Source of the DNA: Halopseudomonas sabulinigri
GTDB taxonomy: Bacteria > Pseudomonadota > Gammaproteobacteria > Pseudomonadales > Pseudomonadaceae
NCBI GenBank assembly: GCA_011053055.1
Contig: DRHT01000017.1
Location: 1-43,330 of the forward strand
Direction: 5' to 3'
DNA: 43,330 nucleotides
This document shows positions 16,570 to 25,245 of this stretch, in pieces. The stretch's first letter is position 1; each line of letters opens with the position of its first letter. A program made the position numbers and the translations under genes. Below the pieces are notes generated by a model. It ran no database searches, was not told where the DNA came from, and saw only the letters and a list, made by a program, of their open reading frames with translations.

Positions 16570-17037
16570 GCTCTTGAATCGTTGATCTATACCAAGCGAG
16601 TTTTGTCTCAAGCGGGTTTGAGAAAGCTTTCATGCAGTTTTTTGCTCGTTATTGGGCTTTTGTTTCACAGGTCTTTCGCTCAAATCCTGCGTTACCCGGT
16701 AGCTTGGAATAGTGATTAGGCTGAGCATGGTGTGGTCTCAGGGTTGGTTGTACGGTTTGACCACGTAACTGTCCTGTTGCCCGGATTCCTGAATCCCATT
16801 TGAGCGGGCGAGTAGCACAGAGCTGCCGGGAAAAAGGTCCTCGCGGTGTCTGAGCGGAGCGAGTTTGTGAGCGGCCGGCTAGGTGGTCCCCCGGCAGGTC
16901 GAGCAACGCAGCGAACCCATAGGGCCGCGCAGCTGGGTGCCCAGGGGAGTTGTTAGAGGCGAAAAGCGTCCGCAAGAAAGAACGATTAGGTGAGCGTAAT
17001 CAAAAAGCGCGTGCTGAGTAATAGCCAAGCCATACTC
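16570..17037. repeat. Probable dispersed intergenic repeat; no supported gene
   Basis: A 108-codon minus-strand frame (16649-16975) reads like the 'ghost' translations of dispersed repeats in other pseudomonad-type genomes (RPYGFAALLDLPGDHLAGRS), from memory rather than a search. Inside it, CTGCCGGG at 16823-16830 pairs with CCCGGCAG at 16890-16897. There is no good ribosome site or protein domain. I therefore call it a non-coding repeat element of unknown role. Confidence 0.4.
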
Positions 17038-17652
17038 TCAGCTATAGCGATCAATCAAAGCCTGCATCCACTCCCCAGTCTCCTCATCCAGATACGGCAA
17101 CAACAACCCCAATACCTGCTGCACTCCGGTAGCAGGGTCTGGCTCTTCAACATCCACAACGCGTTGATAGTCCAACCAAAACAGACAGGTCTGACATAGT
17201 GCATCCAGCAAACGCTGCTGCCCAGCATCGTCACATTGCAGCTGCTCGGCGGCGCGCATCACCAACAGGATGTGGGCTAAGCACTGTTGTAACTGATGCA
17301 GCCAAGCGTGCATCGCCTGGCGGATGAAGGGGTAGCGACTCATCAAATTAGAGAGATCTTGGAACAGGAAGCGGTAGGTCGCTATGGCCTCAAATAATAG
17401 GTGGAGCAGTAACCACAGGTCTTCCGGAGAGACCTCGTCTGGATCGTCGGCTGGGCTTAGCAAGCTGCGGGTGCTGAGCAGAAAGTCGTCGATCAGTACT
17501 TCAAGCAAGGCTTCCTTACCCTTGAAATGGTAGTAAAGATTGCCGGGGCTGATATCCAGTTCGTTGGCCATCTCCAGTGTGGTGACATTCGGCTCGCCTT
17601 CTTCGTTGAAGAGTTCAAGGGCGCAAAGCAGGATGCGGTCACGGGTTTTCAT
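17038..17652 (-). CDS. phaD: TetR-family regulator PhaD
   Basis: PhaD is the TetR-type regulator that controls the PHA operons in pseudomonads, thought to respond to an acyl-CoA intermediate. The 204 residues from ATG 17652 start with the usual TetR helix-turn-helix (about 5-50), visible in VTTLEMANELDISPGNLYYHF. A helical ligand domain follows, with several paired hydrophobic helices. An extension upstream to 17781 is rejected because it overlaps phaC2 and lacks the family N-terminus. It lies eight bases after phaC2, as the last gene of phaC1ZC2D. Confidence 0.93.
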   Translation of the reverse strand: MKTRDRILLCALELFNEEGEPNVTTLEMANELDISPGNLYYHFKGKEALLEVLIDDFLLSTRSLLSPADDPDEVSPEDLWLLLHLLFEAIATYRFLFQDLSNLMSRYPFIRQAMHAWLHQLQQCLAHILLVMRAAEQLQCDDAGQQRLLDALCQTCLFWLDYQRVVDVEEPDPATGVQQVLGLLLPYLDEETGEWMQALIDRYS

Positions 17653-17660
17653 TGCGTTCC

Positions 17661-19289
17661 TTAAATTTCGTGGACATAGCGGCCGGGGGCTGGCCCTAGC
17701 GCTTCGTTCGCCGTTGGCTTGATTGCCGGTTGCAGTGCGCCGCTGTGCGCTGCAAGCCAGTCGGTCCAAGCTGGCCACCAACTACCTTCGGTCTCACTTG
17801 CGTGGGCTAGCCAGTCTTCAGTCTGTGTTTCTGTTACTGCGGCGCTGCGGAAGCCAGCACGCGGTTGCCCAGGCGTGCTCAAGAGGCCTTGCACATGTCC
17901 GCCGCGACACAAGGTGAAAACGCTTTTGCCGCCCAAGCGCAGTGCAGGGAAGGCGTTACGCCAAGGTACTATGTGGTCGTATTCGGCGGCGAGGTGCCAG
18001 CTTGGCAGGCTCAAGCCACGACAATCAATCAACTCATCGTTGAGTTGCAGGCTGCCCGGATGGCTTAGGGGGTCGCGCTCCAGCAGGTCGAGTAGGTCTT
18101 CCACCAGTTGGGCTGGCAAACGGGTGTTGTCATGGCTCCAGGTGCTGACCGGGGTGGAGGTGGCATCAAGCCCCAAGGCGTAACGCTCAATGGCTGGCGC
18201 CCAGAGTAGTTGCTCCGGTTTCATCCAGGTAAACAGGCTGCCAAGGCTGCGCTCATCCAAATAGCCTTGTCGCCAGACCTGGCGTCTTATCCGTTGCTGA
18301 GTGGCGCTGCCAGCGAGACGGTGAATGTCGGTCTGTAGTCGGGCGTCCAGTGGGGTGACCAGCAGGCTGAGCGCAGCAAGGCAGTCGGCTTCTTGCCTTG
18401 CTTGCAACCAACCAGCTAGCAGACTGGCAAGAATGCCGCCGGAGCAGGCGCCAAGCAGCGTGGCTTGTGGGCTGCTACTGACCTCCAGTACTGTCCTCAA
18501 CGCCTGCTGGCAGCTGCGTACGTAATGTCCGAGCCCCCAATTACAGTGGCTGGGGTTTGGGTTGCGCCAGCTGATCAGGTAAACGGCGATGCCTTGGCTC
18601 AGTGCATGCTGCACCAGACTGGTTTCAGGGGTCAGATCGAGCAGGTAGTAGCGGTTAATCGGCGGCGGAATGATCAGCAACGGGCGGCTGTGTTGCTTTG
18701 CGGTCAGCGGTGCGTAATGAATTAGCTCGTAGCCAGCTTGGCGCTCAATTACGCTGCCTTGGCTTCGTGCCAGTTCATGGCCAATGCGATACGCACTGGT
18801 GGGTTCGGGCATCGCCAGCGGCCGTTTGGTCAGGTGGTCACTCAACAGATTGGCCATGCCGCGGCGCAAATTTGCTCCGCGGCTGCGGTGAGTGGCGGCC
18901 ATGATTTCGGGGTTCAGCAGGCTGTTGGATGGCGCACTCGCTGCGCTTAGTTGTGCCAGTAACCAGCGCAGATTAGCGCGCTCTGGCTCGCTGATCTTGA
19001 GGCCGTCAAGCCAGCTCTGCAGCGGTTGTTGCCATGCCTGCCATAGTTGTAACAAGCGGCGCGGCAACGGGCGTTGCCAGCCGGCATGCTGAAAGCGTTT
19101 ATCGTGCGCGAGTGCGCTATCGTCGAGCTGCCCCTGCAAGGCTAGCAGGCTGAGCCGTGTGACATTGTACAGGTAGGCTTGGTGATGTTGAGGTTGAGCC
19201 AGGGTGGTGCGCAAAAGGGCAAGAAGGCTCCGGGACAGATCCGCATTTAGGGATCCTGCGAGTGCTTGTCCGTTGGGTCTTGCGCGCAT
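17661..19289 (-). CDS. phaC2: Class II PHA synthase PhaC2 (divergent)
   Basis: PhaC2 polymerises (R)-3-hydroxyacyl-CoA into PHA on the granule surface. The 542 residues keep the catalytic triad: Cys282 in the lipase-like box GACSGG, Asp438 in AEYDHIVPW and His465 in RGGHVQG. The sequence departs strongly from PhaC1 of the same locus. Where PhaC1 has WNYWVNNYLLG and FWNNDTTRLPAALH, this protein has WAPAIERYALG and TWSHDNTRLPAQLV. The region before the box (about 120-180) is also poorly conserved and richer in Arg. Position between phaZ and phaD and the ending PAPGRYVHEI support PhaC2. The start ATG 19289 has a weak ribosome site. Substrate preference may differ from PhaC1. Confidence 0.88.
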   Translation of the reverse strand: MRARPNGQALAGSLNADLSRSLLALLRTTLAQPQHHQAYLYNVTRLSLLALQGQLDDSALAHDKRFQHAGWQRPLPRRLLQLWQAWQQPLQSWLDGLKISEPERANLRWLLAQLSAASAPSNSLLNPEIMAATHRSRGANLRRGMANLLSDHLTKRPLAMPEPTSAYRIGHELARSQGSVIERQAGYELIHYAPLTAKQHSRPLLIIPPPINRYYLLDLTPETSLVQHALSQGIAVYLISWRNPNPSHCNWGLGHYVRSCQQALRTVLEVSSSPQATLLGACSGGILASLLAGWLQARQEADCLAALSLLVTPLDARLQTDIHRLAGSATQQRIRRQVWRQGYLDERSLGSLFTWMKPEQLLWAPAIERYALGLDATSTPVSTWSHDNTRLPAQLVEDLLDLLERDPLSHPGSLQLNDELIDCRGLSLPSWHLAAEYDHIVPWRNAFPALRLGGKSVFTLCRGGHVQGLLSTPGQPRAGFRSAAVTETQTEDWLAHASETEGSWWPAWTDWLAAHSGALQPAIKPTANEALGPAPGRYVHEI

Positions 19290-19399
19290 CCAGGGGTTCC
19301 GGTCCAGATGGTGGGCTTGTTTCGCAGTCTACCGTAAAGGCAGGGCTGTACCAGCTACGTTAGCGATCGGCTGATCCGCTTTGTGAGCTGGCGCCGACT

Positions 19400-20260
19400 T
19401 TAGCCCTTCATCAGGGCGCTGGGAGATTGGTTGCGGATCACCGCTGGCTGCTTTTCCTCGGACAAGAAGGTCATGATCAATGGGGCCACGCTCTGCGCGC
19501 GGGTAATCAAAAACAAGTGACCGTCGTCGATCACATGCAGTTCAGAATTGGGAATACGCCACGCCAATAAGCGCATGTTGATCAGCGGAATCAGCGGATC
19601 GTCGTCGCCGGCGAGAATCAATGTGGGTTGGCGAATCTTGTGTAGCCAGTGAATGCTGGTCCAGCCGATACCGGCAAACAACTGCCAGTAGTAACCCAGC
19701 TTGCCCGACGAGCGCACTTTGGCTGCGTGTCGTTCTGCGAGATGAGGATCGCGACGGAAGGCGCCACCGTAAATATCGGGCGCAATTTTCACCCCGTGCG
19801 AGGGTTGTATATAGCGCCGTGGGCTGGCCATTTTTAACAGCACTTTAGGCCGGCCTGGCACCATGACGGCGCCAGCAGAGGTCGCTGCAAGAATGAGCTT
19901 CTTGCAGCGCTCGGGATAGCTGTAAGCAAACTGTTGGGCGAGTGCACCGCCCCAGGAAACGCCAATGACATTGACCTGTGAATAGTCCAGATAATCCAGC
20001 ATACGTGCCGCCAGCTTAGCCAGGCCAGGAAAACGGAAAGGCGTCGCGGGAGTCGATGAGCCGCCCACACCGGGCACATCAAACGCGATGACTTCCAGGT
20101 TTGGGTCCAACGCATCAACGAAAGGGAAAACCAGCTCCAGGTTCGCGCCGATGCCGTTGAATACCAGCAAGGGCGGCATGGTGCTGTTGCCCGGGCGGAC
20201 GGCAGTTCGAAGAAACTGACCGTCCAGCTCGATGGTGCGAAAGACATAATTCTGCGGCAT
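19400..20260 (-). CDS. phaZ: Intracellular PHA depolymerase
   Basis: PhaZ degrades stored medium-chain-length PHA inside the cell. It is a 286-residue alpha/beta hydrolase. The catalytic triad fits the Pseudomonas enzyme exactly in number: Ser102 in GVSWGG, Asp221 in AGDDDPLIP and His248 in DDGHLF. The N-terminal block YVFRTIELDGQFLRTAVRPG is family-typical. It sits between the two synthase genes, 24 bases after phaC1 and 110 bases before phaC2. Nothing unusual is seen. Confidence 0.95.
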   Translation of the reverse strand: MPQNYVFRTIELDGQFLRTAVRPGNSTMPPLLVFNGIGANLELVFPFVDALDPNLEVIAFDVPGVGGSSTPATPFRFPGLAKLAARMLDYLDYSQVNVIGVSWGGALAQQFAYSYPERCKKLILAATSAGAVMVPGRPKVLLKMASPRRYIQPSHGVKIAPDIYGGAFRRDPHLAERHAAKVRSSGKLGYYWQLFAGIGWTSIHWLHKIRQPTLILAGDDDPLIPLINMRLLAWRIPNSELHVIDDGHLFLITRAQSVAPLIMTFLSEEKQPAVIRNQSPSALMKG

Positions 20261-20284
20261 GGGCGCTTCCCGTAGTGATGCGTA

Positions 20285-21964
20285 TTAGCGTTCGTGAACG
20301 TAGGTGCCCGGAGCGGGTTCCAGCGCTGGATACTCTTCATTACCAAGCAATTCTGGTGCCGCTTTGCGCTTGCCGCCACGGGTATGTAGCCATTCGCGCC
20401 AATGCTGCCACCAGGAGTCTGACTGCTTGGTAGCCGTCTCCAGCCACTTCTTCGAGTCGTCAGTCATTTCGCTGTTGGTAAAGAAGCGGGACTTGGGATT
20501 GCCGGGCGGATTCAGAATGCTTTGAATGTGGCCGCTGGATGAAAGCACGAATTCACACTTGCCGCCAAGCAGGCGCGCTGATTTATAGCAGGCTTCCCAT
20601 GGCGTGATGTGGTCATTCAAACCGGCAATGACGAAGCAGTCGCTTTTGATCTGCTTCAGATCAATCGGTGTGCCGCATACTTCCAGTGCGCCTGCTCGAG
20701 TCAATGGGTTGGATTTGAACATTTCCAGGAACTCGCCATGCAGTGCGGCGGGCAGCCGGGTGGTGTCGTTATTCCAGAACAGAATGTCGAATACCGGCGG
20801 CTCATTGCCCAGCAGGTAGTTGTTGACCCAATAATTCCAGACCAGATCGTTGGGTCGCATCCAGGCAAATATTTTGGCCATGTCGCGGCCTTCCAGCACA
20901 CCATGCTGGTAGGACATACGCCTTGCCGCTTCGATCGAACGTTCGTCGGCAAACAGCGCGACCTGGGTTTTGATTCCCGTATCCAGCACGCTCACCAACA
21001 AGGTGAAGGAGTGTACTTTCTTCTCTTTCAGTGCGGCGTAGTGACCCAGCAGTGAGACAGTGGTAATGCCGCCAGAACAAGCGCCGAGCATGCTCAGGTC
21101 TTTGCTTCCGGTGATTTTCAATACCACATCGATGGCTTCTTTGAGCGCTTCGATATAGGTGCTCAAGCCCCACTCGCGATGTACCTTGGTCGGATTCCGC
21201 CAGCTGACCACGAAGGTCTGCATGTGGCTGACCGACAGGTAGCGGGCCAGGCTCTTCTCTGGCGACAGGTCGAATACGTAGAACTTGTTGATTTGCGGCG
21301 GCACCACAAGCACCGGGCGTTCATAGACTTCTTCGGTCAGCGGCTTGTACTGGATCAGCTCCAACACTTCATTACGGAACACCACTGAGCCTTTGGTGAC
21401 GGCCAAGTTGCCACCCACCTCAAAGGCGTTCATGTTGACCTGGCTGGGCATGCCGCCGTTGTGGGCGATGTCTTGCGCAAGATGAGTCAGACCATCGAGC
21501 AGGCTTTTGCCCCCGGTTTCGAAAAAGCGTTTCAGGGCCGCTGGATTGAGAGCGGTATTAGTCGGCGACATGGCCTCGGTCATCAATGCGATGACAAATT
21601 GCGCGCGACTAACGTCCTGCTCGGCTAGGTCTGCTGTGCTGATCCAGGTGTTGAGTTCTTTGCGCCAAGCCAGGTAGGTCTGCATGTAGCGGCGATAAAC
21701 CGGGTTCTGGTTCCACGTGGGATCGACAAAGCGCTTGTCTTCCGGGGTGGGGGCAATCGCCGACCGGCCAATCATCACATCCGTTACCGCTAAACCCAGA
21801 CGGCCAATATGCTTGAGGCTGTGTACCGGCTGTTTTATGGTCTGGCGCATAACCATGCGCGCGGTGCTGATCAAGTCACGAGTGGGCACACCAATCACGG
21901 GATTGGGGCCAAGGATACTTTCGCTCGCTTTTTGACTTATATCGTCGTTTATTTTGTTGCCCAT
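20285..21964 (-). CDS. phaC1: Class II PHA synthase PhaC1
   Basis: PhaC1 is the main medium-chain-length PHA synthase. From ATG 21964 it has 559 residues, the standard length; an in-frame TTG two codons earlier is less likely. The nucleophile Cys296 lies in GACSGG, with Asp450 in GLNDHITPW and His478 in SSGHIQS. Conserved blocks LVVPPQINKFYVFDLSPE, WMRPNDLVWNYWVNNYLLG and PAPGTYVHER are intact. GGAG lies 10 bases before the start. It heads phaC1-phaZ-phaC2-phaD. No clear promoter could be assigned in the 174 bases upstream. Confidence 0.96.
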   Translation of the reverse strand: MGNKINDDISQKASESILGPNPVIGVPTRDLISTARMVMRQTIKQPVHSLKHIGRLGLAVTDVMIGRSAIAPTPEDKRFVDPTWNQNPVYRRYMQTYLAWRKELNTWISTADLAEQDVSRAQFVIALMTEAMSPTNTALNPAALKRFFETGGKSLLDGLTHLAQDIAHNGGMPSQVNMNAFEVGGNLAVTKGSVVFRNEVLELIQYKPLTEEVYERPVLVVPPQINKFYVFDLSPEKSLARYLSVSHMQTFVVSWRNPTKVHREWGLSTYIEALKEAIDVVLKITGSKDLSMLGACSGGITTVSLLGHYAALKEKKVHSFTLLVSVLDTGIKTQVALFADERSIEAARRMSYQHGVLEGRDMAKIFAWMRPNDLVWNYWVNNYLLGNEPPVFDILFWNNDTTRLPAALHGEFLEMFKSNPLTRAGALEVCGTPIDLKQIKSDCFVIAGLNDHITPWEACYKSARLLGGKCEFVLSSSGHIQSILNPPGNPKSRFFTNSEMTDDSKKWLETATKQSDSWWQHWREWLHTRGGKRKAAPELLGNEEYPALEPAPGTYVHER

Positions 21965-22144
21965 TTTCAAAGCTCCAATCTGAGGCAGGGAAGCCAGTGC
22001 GGCGGATCATCAGCGAGGCATATCTGGCTATCTGGTGTCGCACCCTTGAGACAACTTAGCACGAGGGTCGGAGGCTGTTAACCGTCTTTTTGGGAGTGCA
22101 GCGAGATTGGTGCAAGTAAAATCGGCAGGCGGTATAGGCAGGTG

Positions 22145-22525
22145 TCAGGGTATGAAGCGTACAGCAGAGGTATGAGGGTCGCGGGAGGCGTCTACGGCGC
22201 GCAATTGATCGAGATAGCCCTGCCAAAGTGTGGATTGCTCGGTGGCCAGTTGGTAGAGATAAGCCCAGGTATACAGGCCACTGTCATGGCCATCGTCGAA
22301 AATCAATTTAAGCGCATAGCGGCCAGCGGTTTCTACACCCGTCAGCGCCACCTGTTGTTTGCCGGTTTGCAACACGGGCTTACCATGTCCACGGACCTCG
22401 GCAGAGGGAGACAGTACTCGCAGGTACTCCGCCGGCAATACAAACTCGCGGCCATCGGCATAGCCCAGGCGCAGGCTGCGCGAGGCTTTATGCAGTTTGA
22501 TGCTGGTGGGGATGGGAGCGAGCAT
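22145..22525 (-). CDS. DUF971 (gamma-butyrobetaine hydroxylase-like N-terminal domain) protein
   Basis: This 126-residue protein matches the DUF971 family, a small domain also found at the N-terminus of gamma-butyrobetaine hydroxylases. Typical features are the opening IPTSIKLHKASRSLRLGYADG, the LPAEYLRVLSPSAEVRGHG block and the VETAGRYALKLIFDDGHDSGLYTW core, where Asp/His residues may bind metal. In pseudomonads such a gene commonly lies between hslU and phaC1, as here. Function unknown. The start is ATG 22525. Confidence 0.88.
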   Translation of the reverse strand: MLAPIPTSIKLHKASRSLRLGYADGREFVLPAEYLRVLSPSAEVRGHGKPVLQTGKQQVALTGVETAGRYALKLIFDDGHDSGLYTWAYLYQLATEQSTLWQGYLDQLRAVDASRDPHTSAVRFIP

Positions 22526-22548
22526 TGCACATATCCTGTAGGGAGCTA

Positions 22549-22581
22549 GAAGCAGGCCGCAATGTGGGCACGACCTGCTTC
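22549..22581 (-). terminator. Stem-loop after hslU
   Basis: GAAGCAGG at 22549-22556 pairs with CCTGCTTC at 22574-22581. It lies between the hslU stop and the DUF971 start and could terminate hslVU transcripts, though no T-run follows. Confidence 0.4.
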
Positions 22582-22604
22582 CAGCTTAGTGCTAATAGCT
22601 TGGA

Positions 22605-23945
22605 TTAGAGAATATAGCGCGACAAGTCTTCGTTGACGGCCAGCTCACCCAGGTGCTTATCGACGTAAGCAGCGTCTATCTTCAGCGGCTGCTCGGTGTA
22701 TTTGGACGCCAGGTCGCCAGCACTGAAGGAGACTTCTTCCAGCAGGCGTTCTAGCACCGTGTGCAAGCGGCGAGCACCGATGTTTTCGGTTTTCTCGTTC
22801 ACTTGCCAAGCAATCTCAGCTAAGCGGGAAATCGCATCCGTGGTGAACTCGATGTTCAGCTCCTCGGTCTTCATCAAGGCGCGATACTGCTCGGTCAACG
22901 AAGCATCGGGCTCGGTCAGAATTCGCTCGAAGTCGCCGGGCGTGAGTGACTGCAGCTCAACACGAATCGGCAGGCGACCTTGCAGTTCGGGAATTAGATC
23001 CGACGGCTTGGTCAGGTGGAATGCACCCGAGGCGATGAACAGAATGTGATCTGTTTTGACCATGCCAAACTTGGTGTTCACCGTGCAGCCTTCGATCAGC
23101 GGCAGCAAGTCGCGCTGTACACCTTCGCGAGACACGTCGGCACCGCCGCCGCTGTCGCCACGCTTACTGACCTTGTCGATCTCGTCGATGAAGACAATAC
23201 CGCTCTGTTCGACCGCTTCGATGGCGCGGCCTTTAAGGTCGTCTTCGTTGACCATTTTGGCTGCTTCTTCGTCGCGTACCAGCTTGAGCGCTTCCTTGAC
23301 CTTGAGGGTGCGGGCTTTCTTCTTGTCCTTACCCAGGTTAGAAAACATGTTCTGCAGCTGGCTGGTCATCTCTTCCATGCCGGGTGGGGTCATGATTTCG
23401 ACGCCCATTGGCGTTTCAGCAACTTCGATATCGATGTCTTTGTCGTCGAGTTCACCTTCGCGCAGACGCTTACGAAACAGCTGGCGGGTGCTGCTGTCCT
23501 GTCGTTCGGGCTGGTCGCCGGTGGCTTGGCGCGCGGGCGGAAGAAGGGCATCAAGGATGCGTTCTTCCGCGGCATCTTCGGCGCGGAAGCGCACCTTAAC
23601 CATCTCCTGCTCACGCAGCAGCTTGAGGGCGGCGTCGATCAGGTCGCGAATGATCGACTCAACATCGCGACCAACATAACCAACTTCGGTGAACTTGGTC
23701 GCTTCTACTTTGATGAAGGGTGCCTGAGCCAGTTTTGCCAGGCGACGGGCAATCTCGGTTTTGCCGACACCGGTTGGACCAATCATCAAAATATTTTTTG
23801 GCGTTACTTCGGCGCGCAGTGCCTCGGGCAGCTGCTGCCGGCGCCAGCGGTTGCGCAGGGCGATAGCGACGGCGCGCTTGGCATCTTGCTGGCCGATGAT
23901 ATGGCGATCCAGCTCATGCACGATTTCACGTGGGGTCATGGACAT
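22605..23945 (-). CDS. hslU: ATP-dependent protease ATPase subunit HslU
   Basis: HslU is the hexameric AAA+ unfoldase that feeds proteins into the HslV peptidase. From ATG 23945 it has 446 residues; the track-like extension to 24134 runs into hslV and is rejected. Walker A GPTGVGKT is at 56-63, and Walker [12 protein letters not shown] lies in the middle of the chain after the I domain. The C-terminal SRYIL tail, which inserts into HslV to activate it, is intact. It starts 19 bases after hslV and is cotranscribed from the heat-shock-type promoter upstream. Confidence 0.96.
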   Translation of the reverse strand: MSMTPREIVHELDRHIIGQQDAKRAVAIALRNRWRRQQLPEALRAEVTPKNILMIGPTGVGKTEIARRLAKLAQAPFIKVEATKFTEVGYVGRDVESIIRDLIDAALKLLREQEMVKVRFRAEDAAEERILDALLPPARQATGDQPERQDSSTRQLFRKRLREGELDDKDIDIEVAETPMGVEIMTPPGMEEMTSQLQNMFSNLGKDKKKARTLKVKEALKLVRDEEAAKMVNEDDLKGRAIEAVEQSGIVFIDEIDKVSKRGDSGGGADVSREGVQRDLLPLIEGCTVNTKFGMVKTDHILFIASGAFHLTKPSDLIPELQGRLPIRVELQSLTPGDFERILTEPDASLTEQYRALMKTEELNIEFTTDAISRLAEIAWQVNEKTENIGARRLHTVLERLLEEVSFSAGDLASKYTEQPLKIDAAYVDKHLGELAVNEDLSRYIL

Positions 23946-23964
23946 GTCGATTGTTCCGAACGCC

Positions 23965-24495
23965 TCAGGTATTGGCGTCCAGCTCCTCAATGGTGGTGTT
24001 GCTATTGGTATAGATGCAGATCTCGCCGGCGATGCCCAGGCTGGACTCAACGATCTCAAGAGCGGACATTTCAGTGTGGCGCAACAGGGCGGTGGCCGCG
24101 GACTGGGCGAAAGGCCCGCCCGAACCAATAGCAATCAAACCGTGCTCGGGTTCGATGACGTCGCCATTGCCGGTAATGATTAGCGAAGCATCCTTGTTGG
24201 CTACGGCCAAGAGGGCTTCAAGCTTGCGCAGAGCGCGGTCGGTACGCCAGTCCTTGGCCAGCTCAACGGCGGCGCGGACCAGATTGCCTTGGTGCTTTTC
24301 CAGCTGCGCTTCAAAGCGCTCAAAGAGAGTGAAAGCATCAGCGGTGCCGCCAGCGAAACCAGCGATAACCTGATCTTTATAAAGACGACGTACCTTACGG
24401 GCATTGCCCTTCATGACGGTATTGCCGAGTGAGACCTGGCCGTCGCCACCGATCACGACCTTGCCGTGTCGACGAACGGATACGATTGTAGTCAC
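23965..24495 (-). CDS. hslV: ATP-dependent protease peptidase subunit HslV
   Basis: HslV is the proteasome-like N-terminal threonine peptidase. From GTG 24495 it has 176 residues, and the product starts [14 protein letters not shown], so Thr2 is exposed as the nucleophile after Met removal. The GTG is chosen because AGGAG lies seven bases before it and the family begins here; an upstream extension to 24621 has no support. [14 protein letters not shown] and [16 protein letters not shown] are typical. hslU follows directly. Confidence 0.95.
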   Translation of the reverse strand: MTTIVSVRRHGKVVIGGDGQVSLGNTVMKGNARKVRRLYKDQVIAGFAGGTADAFTLFERFEAQLEKHQGNLVRAAVELAKDWRTDRALRKLEALLAVANKDASLIITGNGDVIEPEHGLIAIGSGGPFAQSAATALLRHTEMSALEIVESSLGIAGEICIYTNSNTTIEELDANT

Positions 24496-24549
24496 GCGCA
24501 ACTCCTGGTTGGCTGTGGAAAAAGGGAGGCAATAGCTTGCCTGAAATCT

Positions 24550-24577
24550 ATCTGGGGGCTGGTACGGGGATTTCAAG
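24550..24577 (-). promoter_or_regulatory. Sigma-32 (heat-shock) promoter of hslVU
   Basis: On the minus strand CTTGAAA (24577-24571) is followed after 13 bases by CCCCAGAT (24557-24550). The sigma-32 consensus is CTTGAAA, 11-15 bases, CCCCATNT, so the match is nearly complete. It lies about 55 bases before the hslV start codon. Confidence 0.8.
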
Positions 24578-24600
24578 GCGAGGCGGGATTGGGAAAGTGT

Positions 24601-24641
24601 TGATTCAGCCCCGCTCGCCATGGACGAGTAGGGCTGAATCA
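24601..24641 (-). terminator. Long stem-loop between the SPOR gene and hslV
   Basis: TGATTCAGCCC at 24601-24611 pairs perfectly with GGGCTGAATCA at 24631-24641, and an inner CTCG/CGAG pair extends the stem. It lies just after the SPOR gene stop and before the hslV promoter, so it probably insulates the two. There is no T-run. Confidence 0.5.
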
Positions 24642-24655
24642 GCGGTCTTGCGTTA

Positions 24656-25240
24656 TTACTGCGTGCGTTGTTGTGGCAGCAAGTTCTGGAAGCCGTTGCC
24701 GCTGAGGGTGCTTTGGGCTTGGCTTAAGCTGCTTTTATCCTGGAAAGGACCAACCTGTACACGGTGCCAGGTTTGGCCGTCATTCAGCTTGGCGCTTTCC
24801 AGGTGCACATCCAACCCGAGCAGCAAAATTTGCGCCCGCACCTTGTCAGCGTCAGCCTGCTGCTTGAAGGAGCCGGCCTGCAAGTAGTAACGCACCTTGT
24901 CTTCAGTCTCGGCGGTTGCTGGCTTCTCTGCCTCGGGCGCTGCCTCAGGCTTGCCGGTATTTTGCGGCACGACTACCTCAGATTCGGGCAGTAACGTGTA
25001 GAAGTCGTAGGTCGGCTGCTGGGCTGGCGCAGGTTTTACCGTGGCGTTGCTTGGTTTGGGCGGCGCCGGGGTGCGCTTGACGTTGTCGTGGCCTGGTTCC
25101 AGCTGGAACAAGAAGGCCACGAACAGGCCTATCACCAAGCCACTGACGAGCCATAGCCAGCCGGGTATACCTTTGCGCTTGGCAGCAGATTGCGAGCGAC
25201 TGGCGCCGCGGCGGGGTGCGGGTTTACGTGCTTTAGCCAT
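24656..25240 (-). CDS. SPOR-domain membrane protein (FtsN-like)
   Basis: This 194-residue bitopic protein has a basic cytoplasmic start (about 1-25), one membrane helix (about 27-46, [20 protein letters not shown]), a proline/alanine-rich periplasmic linker and a C-terminal SPOR domain (about 115-190). The domain begins [20 protein letters not shown] and includes [18 protein letters not shown] domains bind denuded septal peptidoglycan, so the protein probably acts in cell division. It follows argS by five bases, the usual argS-SPOR-hslV order. FtsN is the likely orthologue, but short SPOR proteins vary, so I leave the symbol blank. Confidence 0.88.
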   Translation of the reverse strand: MAKARKPAPRRGASRSQSAAKRKGIPGWLWLVSGLVIGLFVAFLFQLEPGHDNVKRTPAPPKPSNATVKPAPAQQPTYDFYTLLPESEVVVPQNTGKPEAAPEAEKPATAETEDKVRYYLQAGSFKQQADADKVRAQILLLGLDVHLESAKLNDGQTWHRVQVGPFQDKSSLSQAQSTLSGNGFQNLLPQQRTQ

Positions 25241-25245
25241 GCGTC

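Noticed and set aside
23016..24131. 371-codon plus-strand ORF over hslU and hslV
   Set aside because: Antisense to two housekeeping genes, with a composition typical of reverse-frame translation.
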